Shown: piece by piece, positions 7,736 to 16,996 of the stretch | How positions within the stretch are numbered: the stretch's first letter is position 1 | How the letters are laid out: each line of letters begins with the position of its first letter | Source of the DNA: Pseudonocardia sp. DSM 110487 | Lineage (GTDB): Bacteria > Actinomycetota > Actinomycetes > Mycobacteriales > Pseudonocardiaceae | Assembly (NCBI RefSeq): GCF_019468565.1 | Contig: NZ_CP080521.1 | Span: 8,866,001-8,930,000, forward strand | Direction: 5' to 3' | Length of the DNA: 64,000 nt | Program-made: the position numbers and the translations under genes | The notes under the pieces: generated by a model | Seen by the model: only the letters and a program-made list of their open reading frames with translations | What the model was told of the DNA's origin: nothing | Databases searched by the model: none

Positions 7736-8659
7736 ATGACTGGAACGGAACGGCCGCTCGCGGGGCGGGTGGCGTTGGTCGCGGGTGCGACGCGGGGTGC
7801 CGGCCGCGGAATCGCGGTGGAGTTGGGCGCCGCGGGCGCCACGGTGTACGTCACGGGCCGCACCACGCGGGACCGGCGCAGCGAGTACGACCGGCCGGAG
7901 ACCATCGAGGACACCGCCGACCTGGTGACGGCGGCGGGCGGGACCGGGATCGCAGTGCCCACCGATCACCTCGTCCCGGAGCAGGTCGAGCGGCTGGTCG
8001 CACGCATGGACGCCGAGCAGGGCCACCTGGACGTGCTGGTCAACGACATCTGGGGCGGCGAGTACCTCACCGAGTGGGACAAGCCGGTGTGGGAGTACTC
8101 CCTCACCGACGGGCTGCGGATGCTGCGCCTCGCGATCGACACCCACCTCGTGACGGCCCACTACGCGTTCCCGCTGCTGATCAAGCGGCCGGGCGGGCTC
8201 GTCGTCGAGGTCACCGACGGCACCGCCGAGTACAACGCCGACCACTACCGGCTCAACGCCTACTACGACCTCGCCAAGATCTCGCCCATCCGGCTCGCGC
8301 GCAGCTGGGCCCACGAACTCGGCCCGCACGGCGCCACCGCCGTCGCGATCACCCCCGGCTGGCTGCGCTCGGAGATCATGCTGCACGAGTACGGCGTGAC
8401 CGAGGAGAACTGGCGCGACGCGTGCGTGAAGGAACCGCACTTCGCGATCTCGGAGACCCCCCGTTTCGTCGGCCGCGCCGTGGCCGCGCTCGCCGCCGAC
8501 GAGCAACGCGACCGCTGGCAGGGCCAGAGCCTCTCCAGCGGCGGCCTCGCGAAGGAGTACGGCTTCACCGATCTCGACGGCTCCCGCCCCGACGCCTGGC
8601 GCTACGTGGTGGAGGTCCAGGACGCAGGCAAGCCTGCGGACGTGACGGGCTACCGCTGA
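7736..8659 (+). CDS. SDR-family oxidoreductase
   Basis: 307 residues from the ATG at 7736; the frame is open further upstream but would run through the vapB gene. The cofactor motif is VAGATRGAGRGIA (TGxxxGxG type) with TGRTTR after strand 2, favouring NADP(H). The catalytic region reads EVTDGTAEYNADHYRLNAYYDLAKIS, with the YxxxK-like YYDLAK, and the PGW segment follows. Larger than the standard 250 residues, it matches the SDR group with a 40-residue C-terminal extension ending in WRYVVEVQDAGKP. The substrate is unknown and the gene stands alone. Confidence 0.85.
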   Translation: MTGTERPLAGRVALVAGATRGAGRGIAVELGAAGATVYVTGRTTRDRRSEYDRPETIEDTADLVTAAGGTGIAVPTDHLVPEQVERLVARMDAEQGHLDVLVNDIWGGEYLTEWDKPVWEYSLTDGLRMLRLAIDTHLVTAHYAFPLLIKRPGGLVVEVTDGTAEYNADHYRLNAYYDLAKISPIRLARSWAHELGPHGATAVAITPGWLRSEIMLHEYGVTEENWRDACVKEPHFAISETPRFVGRAVAALAADEQRDRWQGQSLSSGGLAKEYGFTDLDGSRPDAWRYVVEVQDAGKPADVTGYR

Positions 8660-8723
8660 CGATGGGACGAGGGGCGCTGTCGTCCGGCTCTATTGGACGA
8701 GAGTGCCGCTCGCCCAGTACGCG

Positions 8724-8739
8724 AGGAAGAACTCTTCCT
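8724..8739. promoter_or_regulatory. short palindrome upstream of the secreted-protein gene
   Basis: AGGAAGA-AC-TCTTCCT, 7-base perfect arms, 70 bases ahead of the start at 8810. It could be an operator. No regulator gene is adjacent. Confidence 0.25.
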
Positions 8740-8809
8740 TCATCGATGGGGACCTTGGCTGCGACCGTCCTGCCCTGACCACGAATTTCACGTCCACCAG
8801 GGGAACAGC

Positions 8810-9355
8810 ATGATCAGAAGCCGCCTCGCACGGGGCGCAGCCGCGGTCGCCAGCGCTGTCATCACGCTCTTCACGAGCACCGGCATCGCCGCCGCGCAAT
8901 CACCCGACCCGTGCGCACCGAGCAATGAAGCTTTGCCGAGCTACGAAGTGACGAACGTGCGGCACTCCGGCACGTATGACAACTTCGACCATGGCCCGGA
9001 CTGGACCGTGGAAGGTCGTGGTCCAGCGAAGTTGTCTTTGTCGAGGACTGTCGAAGCATCCAATAGCTTCTCGGTCTCGATGCAGGTCCCAACGGGCCCG
9101 CTCTCCGCCGCCGTGGGGTTCGACGTCACCGAAGGGGTCTCGTACACAGCCAGCTACGAGTACGAGATCCCCGCGGAACCTCGCAATCATCGATGGTTCA
9201 TCGAGGCGGGCACCCGAGACGCCGTATACACGTACGACGTGCAGAGATACTGCCTCGGCTTTCCCGACGGACCGGCCGTGAGGGGGCGGGCCGAAAGATC
9301 GGGGCACCTGATCTACCAGGTGTTCAGCAGGGCTCCCGGCACTCCTCGCAGTTGA
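8810..9355 (+). CDS. secreted protein of unknown family
   Basis: 181 residues from the ATG at 8810, which has an AGGGGA ribosome site 6 bases upstream. A signal peptide is clear: basic start MIRSRLARG, hydrophobic core AAAVASAVITLFTSTG, cleavage after AAA-Q near residue 30. The mature part has two cysteines (one near each end, possibly a disulfide) and is rich in Ser/Thr with alternating hydrophobic residues (KLSLSRTVEASNSFSVSMQV, SYTASYEYEIP), suggesting an all-beta protein, perhaps of pore-forming or jelly-roll type. I do not recognise the family. By eye its codon use is less GC-rich than its neighbours, which could mean recent transfer. Confidence 0.7.
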   Translation: MIRSRLARGAAAVASAVITLFTSTGIAAAQSPDPCAPSNEALPSYEVTNVRHSGTYDNFDHGPDWTVEGRGPAKLSLSRTVEASNSFSVSMQVPTGPLSAAVGFDVTEGVSYTASYEYEIPAEPRNHRWFIEAGTRDAVYTYDVQRYCLGFPDGPAVRGRAERSGHLIYQVFSRAPGTPRS

Positions 9356-9388
9356 CCCCGATCGGCGATCGGTGATGGCTGGCCGCTG

Positions 9389-10318
9389 TCAACCGAGGTT
9401 GTTCGCGGTCAGCCAATTCTTCGCCACATCCGGCATCGTGTTCTCCGCAGCATTGGCAACCTCTCGGTTGAGCTGCAGGAGCGCGTCGGTCGTGAGCGCG
9501 GCCGAGATCGCGTTCAGCGTCTGGCGCACCTGGTCGTTCACCTTCGACTCGTTCACCAGCGGCACGACGTTCTGGGCCGCGAAGTTGTTCTGCGGGTCCT
9601 CCAGCGCCACCCAGCCGCGGTCGGCGATCGTGGGGTCGGTGGTGAACAGGTCGGCTGCCTGGATGGTGCCGTCTGTGAGCGCGGCGACGGTGAGGGGCCC
9701 ACCCGCGTCGAGGGAGCGGAAGTCGGCGAACGTGCAGTTGTAGAGCCGCTCGATCCCGGGCAGGCCGTACGGCCGCTCGGCGAACTCCGGCGGGCCGCCG
9801 AACACGATCTCGCCGCAGTGTGGGGCGAGATCAGCGATCGAGCGGGCGTTGTACCGCTGAGCCGTCTCCTGTGTGATGACCACCGCGTCCTTGTCCTCCG
9901 CCGCGGACTGGTCGAGCACGATGAGCGGATCGGGGAGCTTCGCGGTGAGCTCCTGGTACACCTGGTCGGACGCGGTGACCGTGGCCTGCGGGTCGATCTC
10001 CTGCAGGAGGTTGCCCGTGTACTCCGGGATCAGGTCGATCGAGCCGTCCTGCAGCGCCGGGAAGTAGACCTCCCGGCTGCCGATCCCGAACGAGCGCTCG
10101 ACCTTGACGCCCTTCGCCTCGAGGGCCTGCGAGTAGATCTCCGCCAGCAGCCGGCTCTCGGTGAAGTTCGCCGACCCGACCTTGATGACGTCGGCGGCCG
10201 CGGGGGGCCCGGCCGCAGGTGCGCCGGACTGGCCGCCGGCGAGCGGGTCGCCACCGCCTCCACAGGCGGTGAGACCGAGGGCGAGCAGGCCGGTCAGCGC
10301 GACGAGCGTGCGTTTCAT
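9389..10318 (-). CDS. osmoprotectant ABC transporter substrate-binding lipoprotein (ProX/OpuCC family)
   Basis: 309 residues. The N terminus is a lipoprotein signal ending LTACGGGG. The mature domain shows IKVGSANFTESRLLAEIYSQAL, the signature of the OpuCC/ProX type II binding proteins for glycine betaine, choline or carnitine, and IPEYTGNLLQEID. It would capture the quaternary amine outside the cell and deliver it to the two permeases. It is the last gene of a four-gene minus-strand operon and overlaps the preceding permease gene by ATGA. Confidence 0.9.
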   Translation of the reverse strand: MKRTLVALTGLLALGLTACGGGGDPLAGGQSGAPAAGPPAAADVIKVGSANFTESRLLAEIYSQALEAKGVKVERSFGIGSREVYFPALQDGSIDLIPEYTGNLLQEIDPQATVTASDQVYQELTAKLPDPLIVLDQSAAEDKDAVVITQETAQRYNARSIADLAPHCGEIVFGGPPEFAERPYGLPGIERLYNCTFADFRSLDAGGPLTVAALTDGTIQAADLFTTDPTIADRGWVALEDPQNNFAAQNVVPLVNESKVNDQVRQTLNAISAALTTDALLQLNREVANAAENTMPDVAKNWLTANNLG

Positions 10319-11037
10319 GATGCGATTCCTCCGGCGACGACGGGGGCCTGTCGGGGTGCCCTTCGGCGGGCCTGCGCTGTGCGCAGACCCGGTGAGACGA
10401 TCAATCGCTGCAGTGCGCCGAGCAGCCCCTCGACGACCAGTGCGAGGACTGCCACCAGTACGGCGCCCGCGGCCATCTCCGTGTAGTCGTTGCGGGCGAG
10501 GCCGTCGATCAGGAAGCGCCCCAGGCCGCTGAGGCCGATGTAGGCGCCGATCGTGGCGGTGGCGATCACCTGCAAGGTGGCGGTGCGCAGACCGCCGAGG
10601 ATCAGTGGAACGGCGATCGGCAGCTCGACCTTGGCGAGCACCTCATGCTCCCGCATGCCCATGCCGCGCGCGGCGTCGATCACGGCGGGGTCGGTGTTGC
10701 GCACCCCGGCGTAGGTGCCCGCGAGCAGCGGCGGAACGGCCAGGATGACCAGCGCGATGGTGAGCGGCAGCACTCCGATCCCGACGACCATCACCAGCAG
10801 CGTGAGCAGGCCGAGCTCGGGGAGCGCACGCAGCCCGTTGGCCGTGCCGACGACGAAGAAGCCGCCCCGCCCGGTGTGCCCGATCACGGCGCCGATCGGG
10901 ACGGCGATCACCGCGGCGATGAGGAGGGCCTGCACCGTGTAGGCGAGGTGGTCGGCCAGCCGGGAGGGCACGCCCCTCGTGCCCGACCAGTTGGACGCGT
11001 CGCCGAACCACTGCACGACCTCGACGAAGAGGTTCAC
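10315..11037 (-). CDS. osmoprotectant ABC transporter permease 2
   Basis: 240 residues with about five to six membrane helices. The cytoplasmic EAA-type loop DAARGMGMREHEVLAKVELPIAVPLILGG is visible, as in OpuCB/OpuCD and ProW permeases. Start GTG at 11037 overlaps the stop of permease 1 (GTGA). It forms the channel with permease 1, powered by the ATPase at 11687-12784. Confidence 0.9.
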   Translation of the reverse strand: MNLFVEVVQWFGDASNWSGTRGVPSRLADHLAYTVQALLIAAVIAVPIGAVIGHTGRGGFFVVGTANGLRALPELGLLTLLVMVVGIGVLPLTIALVILAVPPLLAGTYAGVRNTDPAVIDAARGMGMREHEVLAKVELPIAVPLILGGLRTATLQVIATATIGAYIGLSGLGRFLIDGLARNDYTEMAAGAVLVAVLALVVEGLLGALQRLIVSPGLRTAQARRRAPRQAPVVAGGIAS

Positions 11038-11690
11038 GTCGCGCCTCCTGCCGCGTGCCGGTTCCAGGGCGTGAGGATCCGGCCGATCACGAGCAGCACC
11101 GCATCGCCCGCCAGCGCGAGGAGCACGGTGAGCGCGACGCCGACGATGATCTCGGTTGGGAACTGCAGCTGGAAACCCTCGGTGAAGAACTCGCCCAGCC
11201 CTCCGACTCCGATGAGCGCGCCGACGCTGACCAGGCTGATGCTCGACACCGTCGCGACGCGCAGGCCGGCGATGAGCACCGGGATGGCAAGGGGTAGCTC
11301 GATGTCGAGGAACCGGCGCGCCTGCCGGTAGCCCATCGCGGTGGCCGCGGCGATCACGAGACCGGGCACGGCGGCGAGCGCGTCGGCGATGGTGCGCACG
11401 AGCAGCGCGACGGTGTAGATGGTGAGCGCGACGATGATGTTGATCTCGGACAGGATCCTGGTGCCCAGGATGCCGGGCAGCACGACGAACAGCGTGAGCG
11501 ACGGGATCGTGTAGAGCACACCCGCGGCCGGCACGAGCACGGCCCGGGCGAGCGGGTACCGGTTGGCCAGCCAGCCGAGCGGAACGGACAGCACCAGCCC
11601 CACCAGCACCGGGATGAGCGCCAACCGCAGGTGCTCGACCGTGAGCGAGAGGATCCGGTCGGCGTTGCCTGGGATCCAGCTCCAGATCAC
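11034..11690 (-). CDS. osmoprotectant ABC transporter permease 1
   Basis: 218 residues, five to six membrane helices. The segment LYTIPSLTLFVVLPGILG and the EAA loop TAMGYRQARRFLDIELPLAIP are typical of OpuCB/ProW permeases. The GTG start at 11690 overlaps the ATPase stop codon (GTGA). A longer frame reaches far upstream but only through the ATPase gene on the same strand. Confidence 0.9.
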   Translation of the reverse strand: MIWSWIPGNADRILSLTVEHLRLALIPVLVGLVLSVPLGWLANRYPLARAVLVPAAGVLYTIPSLTLFVVLPGILGTRILSEINIIVALTIYTVALLVRTIADALAAVPGLVIAAATAMGYRQARRFLDIELPLAIPVLIAGLRVATVSSISLVSVGALIGVGGLGEFFTEGFQLQFPTEIIVGVALTVLLALAGDAVLLVIGRILTPWNRHAAGGAT

Positions 11691-12784
11691 GCGGCCGCCT
11701 CGTGCTCCCGGGCCGCGTCCACGACCGCGAGTACGTCGTTCGCGGTGACGGAGCCCACCACCGCGCCGTTGCCGTCGATGGCGACCCCGACCCCCGACGG
11801 CGAGGACAACGCCGCGTCCAGCGCGCTGCGCAGCGACCCGCTCCCGATGTCGTAGAGCGACCCACCGGGCACCAGGTGCTCGGCCTCGACGACGGTGGCC
11901 CCGTTGCGCTCCGCGCCGTTGAGCCATCCCTGGGGGTGCTGCTCGGCGTCGACGACGAGCACCCAGGAGTCCTCGTCGGGCACCGGTGCCCCGATGGCGA
12001 CGGTGGGCAGCTCGCCGAGCGGGATGGCGTCGGACGACAGGAAGCCGAGACCGCGGTAGCCGCGGTCGCGGCCGACGAAGTTGTCGACGAAGTCGTCGAC
12101 CGGGCGGGCGAGGATCTGGCCCGGCGCGTCGTACTGGGCCAGGACGCCGCCGACGCGCAGCACGGCGACCTTGTCGCCCAGCTTGATGGCCTCGTCGATG
12201 TCGTGGGTGACGAACACGATGGTCTTGCCCAGCTCGGACTGCAGGCGCAGGAGCTCGTCCTGCAGGCTCTCGCGCACCACCGGGTCGACGGCGCTGAAAG
12301 GCTCGTCCATCAGCAGGATCGGCGGGTCGGCGGCCAGCGCGCGGGCCACGCCGACACGCTGCTGCTGCCCGCCCGACAGCTGCGCCGGGTAGCGCCCGGC
12401 CATCTCCGACGCGAGCCCGACGATCTCCATCAGCTCCGCGGCGCGCGAGCGGGCCTTCGCCTTGCTCCAGCCGAGCAGCAGCGGGACCGTGGCGATGTTG
12501 TCGAGGATGGTGCGGTGCGGGAAGAGCCCTGCCTGCTGGATGACGTAGCCGATGCCGCGGCGCAGCTCGGCGGCGTCGGTGGCGGCAATGTCGCGCCCGT
12601 CGACGAGGATCGTGCCCCCCGTGGGCTCGATCATGCGGTTGATCATGCGCAGGGACGTGGTCTTGCCACAGCCGGACGGCCCGACGAAGACCGTGATCCC
12701 ACCGGCCTCGACGACGAGGTCGAGGTTGTCGACCGCAACGGTGCCGTCGGGGAAGCGCTTGGTCACGCCCCGGAACTCGATCAT
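11687..12784 (-). CDS. proV: osmoprotectant ABC transporter ATPase with C-terminal CBS region (ProV/OpuCA)
   Basis: 365 residues. Walker A GPSGCGKTT at 35-43, Q-loop VIQQAG near 81-86, signature LSGGQQQRV at 136-144, Walker B ILLMDEP at 156-162 and the switch His194. After residue 235 comes a CBS-type regulatory region ending in IDGNGAVVGSVTANDVLAVV, which in OpuA-type transporters senses ionic strength. First gene of the ATPase-permease-permease-binding protein operon; every junction is a 4-base overlap, so stoichiometric co-translation is likely. A gap of about 105 bases upstream should hold the promoter; I could not identify it. Confidence 0.92.
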   Translation of the reverse strand: MIEFRGVTKRFPDGTVAVDNLDLVVEAGGITVFVGPSGCGKTTSLRMINRMIEPTGGTILVDGRDIAATDAAELRRGIGYVIQQAGLFPHRTILDNIATVPLLLGWSKAKARSRAAELMEIVGLASEMAGRYPAQLSGGQQQRVGVARALAADPPILLMDEPFSAVDPVVRESLQDELLRLQSELGKTIVFVTHDIDEAIKLGDKVAVLRVGGVLAQYDAPGQILARPVDDFVDNFVGRDRGYRGLGFLSSDAIPLGELPTVAIGAPVPDEDSWVLVVDAEQHPQGWLNGAERNGATVVEAEHLVPGGSLYDIGSGSLRSALDAALSSPSGVGVAIDGNGAVVGSVTANDVLAVVDAAREHEAAA

Positions 12785-12889
12785 CCGAGGGACCTCCGTG
12801 TTCGCCGACGACCCCTTGCCGGTCGCCGCATCGCAGGGAGGCTATCCCGAGCGACCGACAACCGCGAACCGTTCGTGAGCTCGCCGTGA

Positions 12890-15451
12890 TCAAGCCTGGA
12901 TCAAGCGCCCCGCGGATGCGGGCGTGGCGAGCCTCCCGCGGGCGAGGATGTCCCGCACCCCGGCGGACCGCAGCGGCCGCGAGAAGAGCCAGCCCTGGTA
13001 CGCGTCCACGCCGATGCCACGCAGCACGTGGAACTGCTCCGCGGTCTCCACGCCCTCGGCCACCGTGGTGCGGCCCATGGCCCGCGCCATGTCCACGACG
13101 GCGCGCGCGACGGCGAAGTCGGCCGGGTCGTCTGCGATGCCCGTGACGAAGGCGCGGTCGACCTTCACGGTCTGCGCGGGGAGCTCCTTGAGCCGGGCGA
13201 GCGAGGAGTAGCCGGTGCCGAAGTCGTCCACCGCGAACCGGACGCCGCGCTCGGTGAGCTCGGCCATGGCGGCCAGCGCGTGCGGCGGGAGGGCGACGAG
13301 GCTGGTCTCGACGAGCTCGAGCACGAGCCGGTCCCACTCGAGCCCCGCCTCCGAGACGGCGTCGGTCACCGCGGAGAGGAACCCGGCGTCGCCTGGCAGC
13401 AGCCCGGCCAGGTTCACCGCGACCGCGCTGCGGCGGCCGCGGTGAGCGGGCCATGCGGCCGCCTCCCGGGTGGCGGCGCGCAGCACCCAGAGGTCCAGCT
13501 CGCGCAGGAGCCCGCTGCGCTGCGCGACCGGCAGGAAGTCGTTGGGCGGGATCAACCCGCGTTCCGGGTGCGGCCAGCGGACGAGCGCCTCTGCCGACAC
13601 CACGGTGCCGTCCGGGCCCACCACCGGCTGGTAGTCGAGCACGAGGCCGTCGGTGGCGATCGCCGCGCGCAGCTCCGCCTCCAGCTCCAGCGCCTTGGTG
13701 GCGGAGCTGACCACCCCGTCGGTGGCGATCCCGATGCCGCCCCGCGCCTGCCGGCGCTTGGCGTCGTGCATGGCGGCCTCCGCGAAACGCAGCAGGTCAG
13801 CAGCGCGCACCTCGCCGGTCGGCACCGGCGTGGCGAGCCCGACCGTCGCCGTCATCTGCACCGGGCGGCCGCACACGGTGATCGTGGTGCGCAGCAGGTC
13901 CGCGACGGTCCGCGCGAGCAGGTCGGGGCCGCCGACCTCGGCGTGGTCGGCGCAGATCACGACGAACTCGTCGGCGCCCAGCCGCGCCGCCGTGCAGCCG
14001 AACGGCAGCTCGCGCTGCAGGCGGGCGGCGAGCGACACGAGCAGGTCGTCGCCCGCGTCGTGGCCGAGCGAGGAGTTGACGCGCGCGAAGTCGTCGAGGT
14101 CGCCGCACACGACGGCGACGCGGTCGCGGCCGGGCCCGGCCAGCAGGCGATCGACGAGCTCGAGCCCAGCGGCCCGGTTGGGAAGGCGGGTGAGCTCGTC
14201 CACCGTGCCCGCGCTGCGCAGCAGCTCGGCGGCCAGCCGGCGGTCGGAGACGTCGGCGCAGGTCACCAGCCACAGGAAGCCGCCGTCGTCGGCCGCGGTC
14301 GCGGAGACTGCCAGCTCGCACCACACCGTCGTGCCGTCCGCGCGGCGCAGCGGGGCGCTGTCGACGCGGTAGCCGTGACGCGCGCCAGTGGGCACCGCGC
14401 GCAGCCACTCCGGGAGCGTCGCGCCGTCGAGCGACGCATCGTCGGCGGACAGTGCGGTGGCCGCCGTGCCCCGCAACCGTTCGAGCGGGACGCCCAGCAG
14501 CGTGCACATGCCCTCGTTGGCGTCCACGACGCGGCCCGCCGGGTCGAGCAGCGCGACCCCGCCGGGCACGAGTGCCATGAGGTCGGCGAACCGGCGGCCG
14601 GAGCGCTCCACCCGGAACCGGGCGACCCGCTCCGCGCTCAGGTCGTGCACGACGCCGATCAGCCGCAGCGGTGTGCCGTCATGGCCGCGCTCCACCTGGG
14701 CCCGGCAGCTCAGCATCCGGTCGCCCGGCAGCTGGAGCTCGACGTGGTGATCGGCGGCGGGGTTGCCGGCGCGCAGCTCCTCGCACAATGCGGCCACCTG
14801 CTCCCCCTCGATGGGCTGGCAGCCGCCACCGTCCGGATCCACCCCGACCGACCGGTACAGCTCGTCCAGGGTGCCGCTGCGTTCCAGGGCTGACGTCGCC
14901 AGGTCGAAGGACCACGTCCCGATGCGGGCCAGCCGCTCCAGCTCGACGGCCCAGACCGGATCGACCACCACCTCGGGACGCTCGACGATCACGACGGCGG
15001 TCAGGTCGATGCCGGGCAGCGGCCAGCGCACCACGCGGACGGGCAGCCTGCTCCCGTCCGCGCGCACCAGCTGCGCGTCCGGCTCGGCGCCGACGAGCAG
15101 CCGGTGCATGCGGGCACCGACGAGGGCCCTCGGATCCGCGGCCCCTGCCATGGCCGCGAGCGCGTCGTTGGCACGGACGACCCTGCCGTCGCCGTCGTGG
15201 AGGAGCGCAGGCTCCGCGGGGAGCGGGACCGAGCCCGCCACACCCGACACCCGGTCCCGATCGGGAGCCTCCGCGACCGCACGCGCCAGCCGGGAGGCGA
15301 ACAGCGCCGCCTCCGGATGCACCTCGGCACCGAGCACGGCACGCTGCTCGCGGTGCAGATCCGCCCGTAGGACGGCCTCGGACGCACCGTGCGGCTCGGT
15401 CGGCGGCTCGACCACCGGGCCGTCGCCGAGGCGGTGTCCGAGCTCTCTCAC
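12890..15451 (-). CDS. PAS-GGDEF-EAL cyclic-di-GMP signalling protein
   Basis: 853 residues, no obvious membrane helix. Two to three PAS-like segments fill residues 1-400 (LLHDGDGRVVRANDALAAMAG; ALLDPAGRVVDANEGMCTLL). The diguanylate-cyclase domain at about 410-580 has RLGADEFVVI in place of GGDEF. The EAL phosphodiesterase domain at about 600-845 keeps the expected residues: SAEALVRW, ELVETSL, DDFGTGYSSL, KVDRAF and EGVET. The protein is therefore predicted to degrade c-di-GMP; cyclase activity is doubtful because the second glycine is alanine. It stands alone downstream of malic enzyme. The start at 15451 is the first in frame; later starts are possible. Confidence 0.88.
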   Translation of the reverse strand: MRELGHRLGDGPVVEPPTEPHGASEAVLRADLHREQRAVLGAEVHPEAALFASRLARAVAEAPDRDRVSGVAGSVPLPAEPALLHDGDGRVVRANDALAAMAGAADPRALVGARMHRLLVGAEPDAQLVRADGSRLPVRVVRWPLPGIDLTAVVIVERPEVVVDPVWAVELERLARIGTWSFDLATSALERSGTLDELYRSVGVDPDGGGCQPIEGEQVAALCEELRAGNPAADHHVELQLPGDRMLSCRAQVERGHDGTPLRLIGVVHDLSAERVARFRVERSGRRFADLMALVPGGVALLDPAGRVVDANEGMCTLLGVPLERLRGTAATALSADDASLDGATLPEWLRAVPTGARHGYRVDSAPLRRADGTTVWCELAVSATAADDGGFLWLVTCADVSDRRLAAELLRSAGTVDELTRLPNRAAGLELVDRLLAGPGRDRVAVVCGDLDDFARVNSSLGHDAGDDLLVSLAARLQRELPFGCTAARLGADEFVVICADHAEVGGPDLLARTVADLLRTTITVCGRPVQMTATVGLATPVPTGEVRAADLLRFAEAAMHDAKRRQARGGIGIATDGVVSSATKALELEAELRAAIATDGLVLDYQPVVGPDGTVVSAEALVRWPHPERGLIPPNDFLPVAQRSGLLRELDLWVLRAATREAAAWPAHRGRRSAVAVNLAGLLPGDAGFLSAVTDAVSEAGLEWDRLVLELVETSLVALPPHALAAMAELTERGVRFAVDDFGTGYSSLARLKELPAQTVKVDRAFVTGIADDPADFAVARAVVDMARAMGRTTVAEGVETAEQFHVLRGIGVDAYQGWLFSRPLRSAGVRDILARGRLATPASAGRLIQA

Positions 15452-15564
15452 GTGCGTCTCCCAGCGTCGCTGCGTCGATACCCTTCGCTACAACGACGCC
15501 GGCGGCCACACGATTTGGCCGAACTGCTCGATCCGGCTACACCACCCCGAGTGAGTGAACGGCC

Positions 15565-15619
15565 CGGCCTGCACGCAGAGTGACGGCCATGATCACCAAC
15601 GGAGCAAACGTGCAGGCCG
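15565..15619 (-). terminator. inverted repeat downstream of malic enzyme
   Basis: CGGCCTGCACG (15565-15575) and its exact complement (15609-15619) form an 11-base stem with a 33-base loop, starting 9 bases past the malic-enzyme stop. There is no T-run. It could be a U-tract-less terminator, as is common in actinobacteria, or an mRNA 3' end stabiliser. Confidence 0.45.
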
Positions 15620-15627
15620 AAGGGCGA

Positions 15628-16797
15628 TCAGGGCGTAACGGCCGAGTCGGACGAAGCGGCGGCGACAGCTGACGAAACGGCTAGGGCGACACGCGGGTCG
15701 AACGGGCTCGGCACGATCGCATCGGCCGAGAGCTCGTCGCTCGCAACCGAGAAGATGGCCTCCGCAGCCGCGAGCTTCATCTCCTCCGTGATACGCCGTG
15801 CCCCCGCGTCGAGCGCCCCGCGGAACACGCCGGGGAACGCGAGCACGTTGTTGATCTGGTTCGGGAAGTCGCTGCGACCGGTGGCCACGATGGCCGCGTG
15901 GCGCCTCGCGACGTCCGGGTGGATCTCGGGGTCGGGGTTGGAGAGCGCGAAGACGATCGCCTCGTGTGCCATCCGGGCCAGCATCTCCTCGGGCAGCTTC
16001 GCGCTCGACAGACCCACGAACACGTCGGCGCCCTCGAGCGCCGCAGCGAGGCCACCGGTCACACCGCGCGGGTTGGTGACGGCCGCCAGTGCGGCCTTCT
16101 CCCCGCCGCGCGCTGCGTCGAGCACGCCGCGCGAGTCGAGGACGACGACGTCACGCACCCCCGCGGCGAGCAGGATCCGGGCGCAGGCGACGCCCGCCGC
16201 CCCCGCTCCCGAGATGACGACGCGCAGCCCGTCGAGCGGGCGGCCCTGCACCGCGCAGGCGCCGCGCAGCGCGGCGAGCAGCACGATCGCGGTGCCGTGC
16301 TGGTCGTCGTGCATGACGGGGCAGTCGAGCGCCTCGACGAGCCGCCGCTCCAGCTCGAAGCACCGCGGCGCCGCGACGTCCTCGAGGTTCACCGCGCCGA
16401 AGCTCGGACGCAACCGCACGAGCGTCTCGACGATCTCCTCGACGTCGGTGGTGTCGAGCACGAGCGGGATCGAGTCGAGGTCCGCGAACGCCTTGAACAG
16501 CGCGGACTTGCCCTCCATGACGGGCAGCGCGGCGCGCGGGCCGATGTCGCCGAGCCCGAGGACGGCCGTGCCGTCGCTCACGACGGCGACGAGGCGGTTG
16601 GTCCAGGTGTAGCGGGCGGCGAGGCCCGGGTCGGCTGCGATGGCGCGGCTGACCTCGGCGACGCCGGGCGTGTAGGCGACGGCGAGGTCGCGCGCGTTCT
16701 CCAGCGGGGCGGTGAGCGCGGTGCCGAGTTTGCCGCCACCGTGCGCGGCGAAGATCTCCTCGCGGGTGGGCATGGTCCGTTCGGGAACGATCGTCAC
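15628..16797 (-). CDS. NAD(P)-dependent malic enzyme
   Basis: 389 residues, the short bacterial form. It oxidatively decarboxylates malate to pyruvate. The substrate-binding segment AYTPGVAEVS carries the general acid Tyr42; Lys97 in MEGKSALFK is the expected base. The metal ligands lie in NLEDVAAPRCFELE and HDDQHGTAIV, and the Rossmann motif is ISGAGAAGVACA. No regulatory ACT or PTA domain is attached. It is a single gene: a strong double hairpin separates it from sodX upstream and an inverted repeat follows it. Confidence 0.92.
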   Translation of the reverse strand: MTIVPERTMPTREEIFAAHGGGKLGTALTAPLENARDLAVAYTPGVAEVSRAIAADPGLAARYTWTNRLVAVVSDGTAVLGLGDIGPRAALPVMEGKSALFKAFADLDSIPLVLDTTDVEEIVETLVRLRPSFGAVNLEDVAAPRCFELERRLVEALDCPVMHDDQHGTAIVLLAALRGACAVQGRPLDGLRVVISGAGAAGVACARILLAAGVRDVVVLDSRGVLDAARGGEKAALAAVTNPRGVTGGLAAALEGADVFVGLSSAKLPEEMLARMAHEAIVFALSNPDPEIHPDVARRHAAIVATGRSDFPNQINNVLAFPGVFRGALDAGARRITEEMKLAAAEAIFSVASDELSADAIVPSPFDPRVALAVSSAVAAASSDSAVTP

Positions 16798-16996
16798 AGG
16801 TCTACTTCCTCGTGGTGCTCAGGGGGCGCCGACAGGGGCGCGCTCTCGCCGTGCACCGGGGGTCGCGGGTCCGCGACCGCTGCCGGACGGCCGAGCGCCG
16901 AGCAGCCGCGGGATGTCGCGGCGAGCCCGGCGAATGGGCAGTCGGGTATTGCCGCGATCTTACGGGAGGCGCTCACCCTCCGGGCGGCGCACGTCT

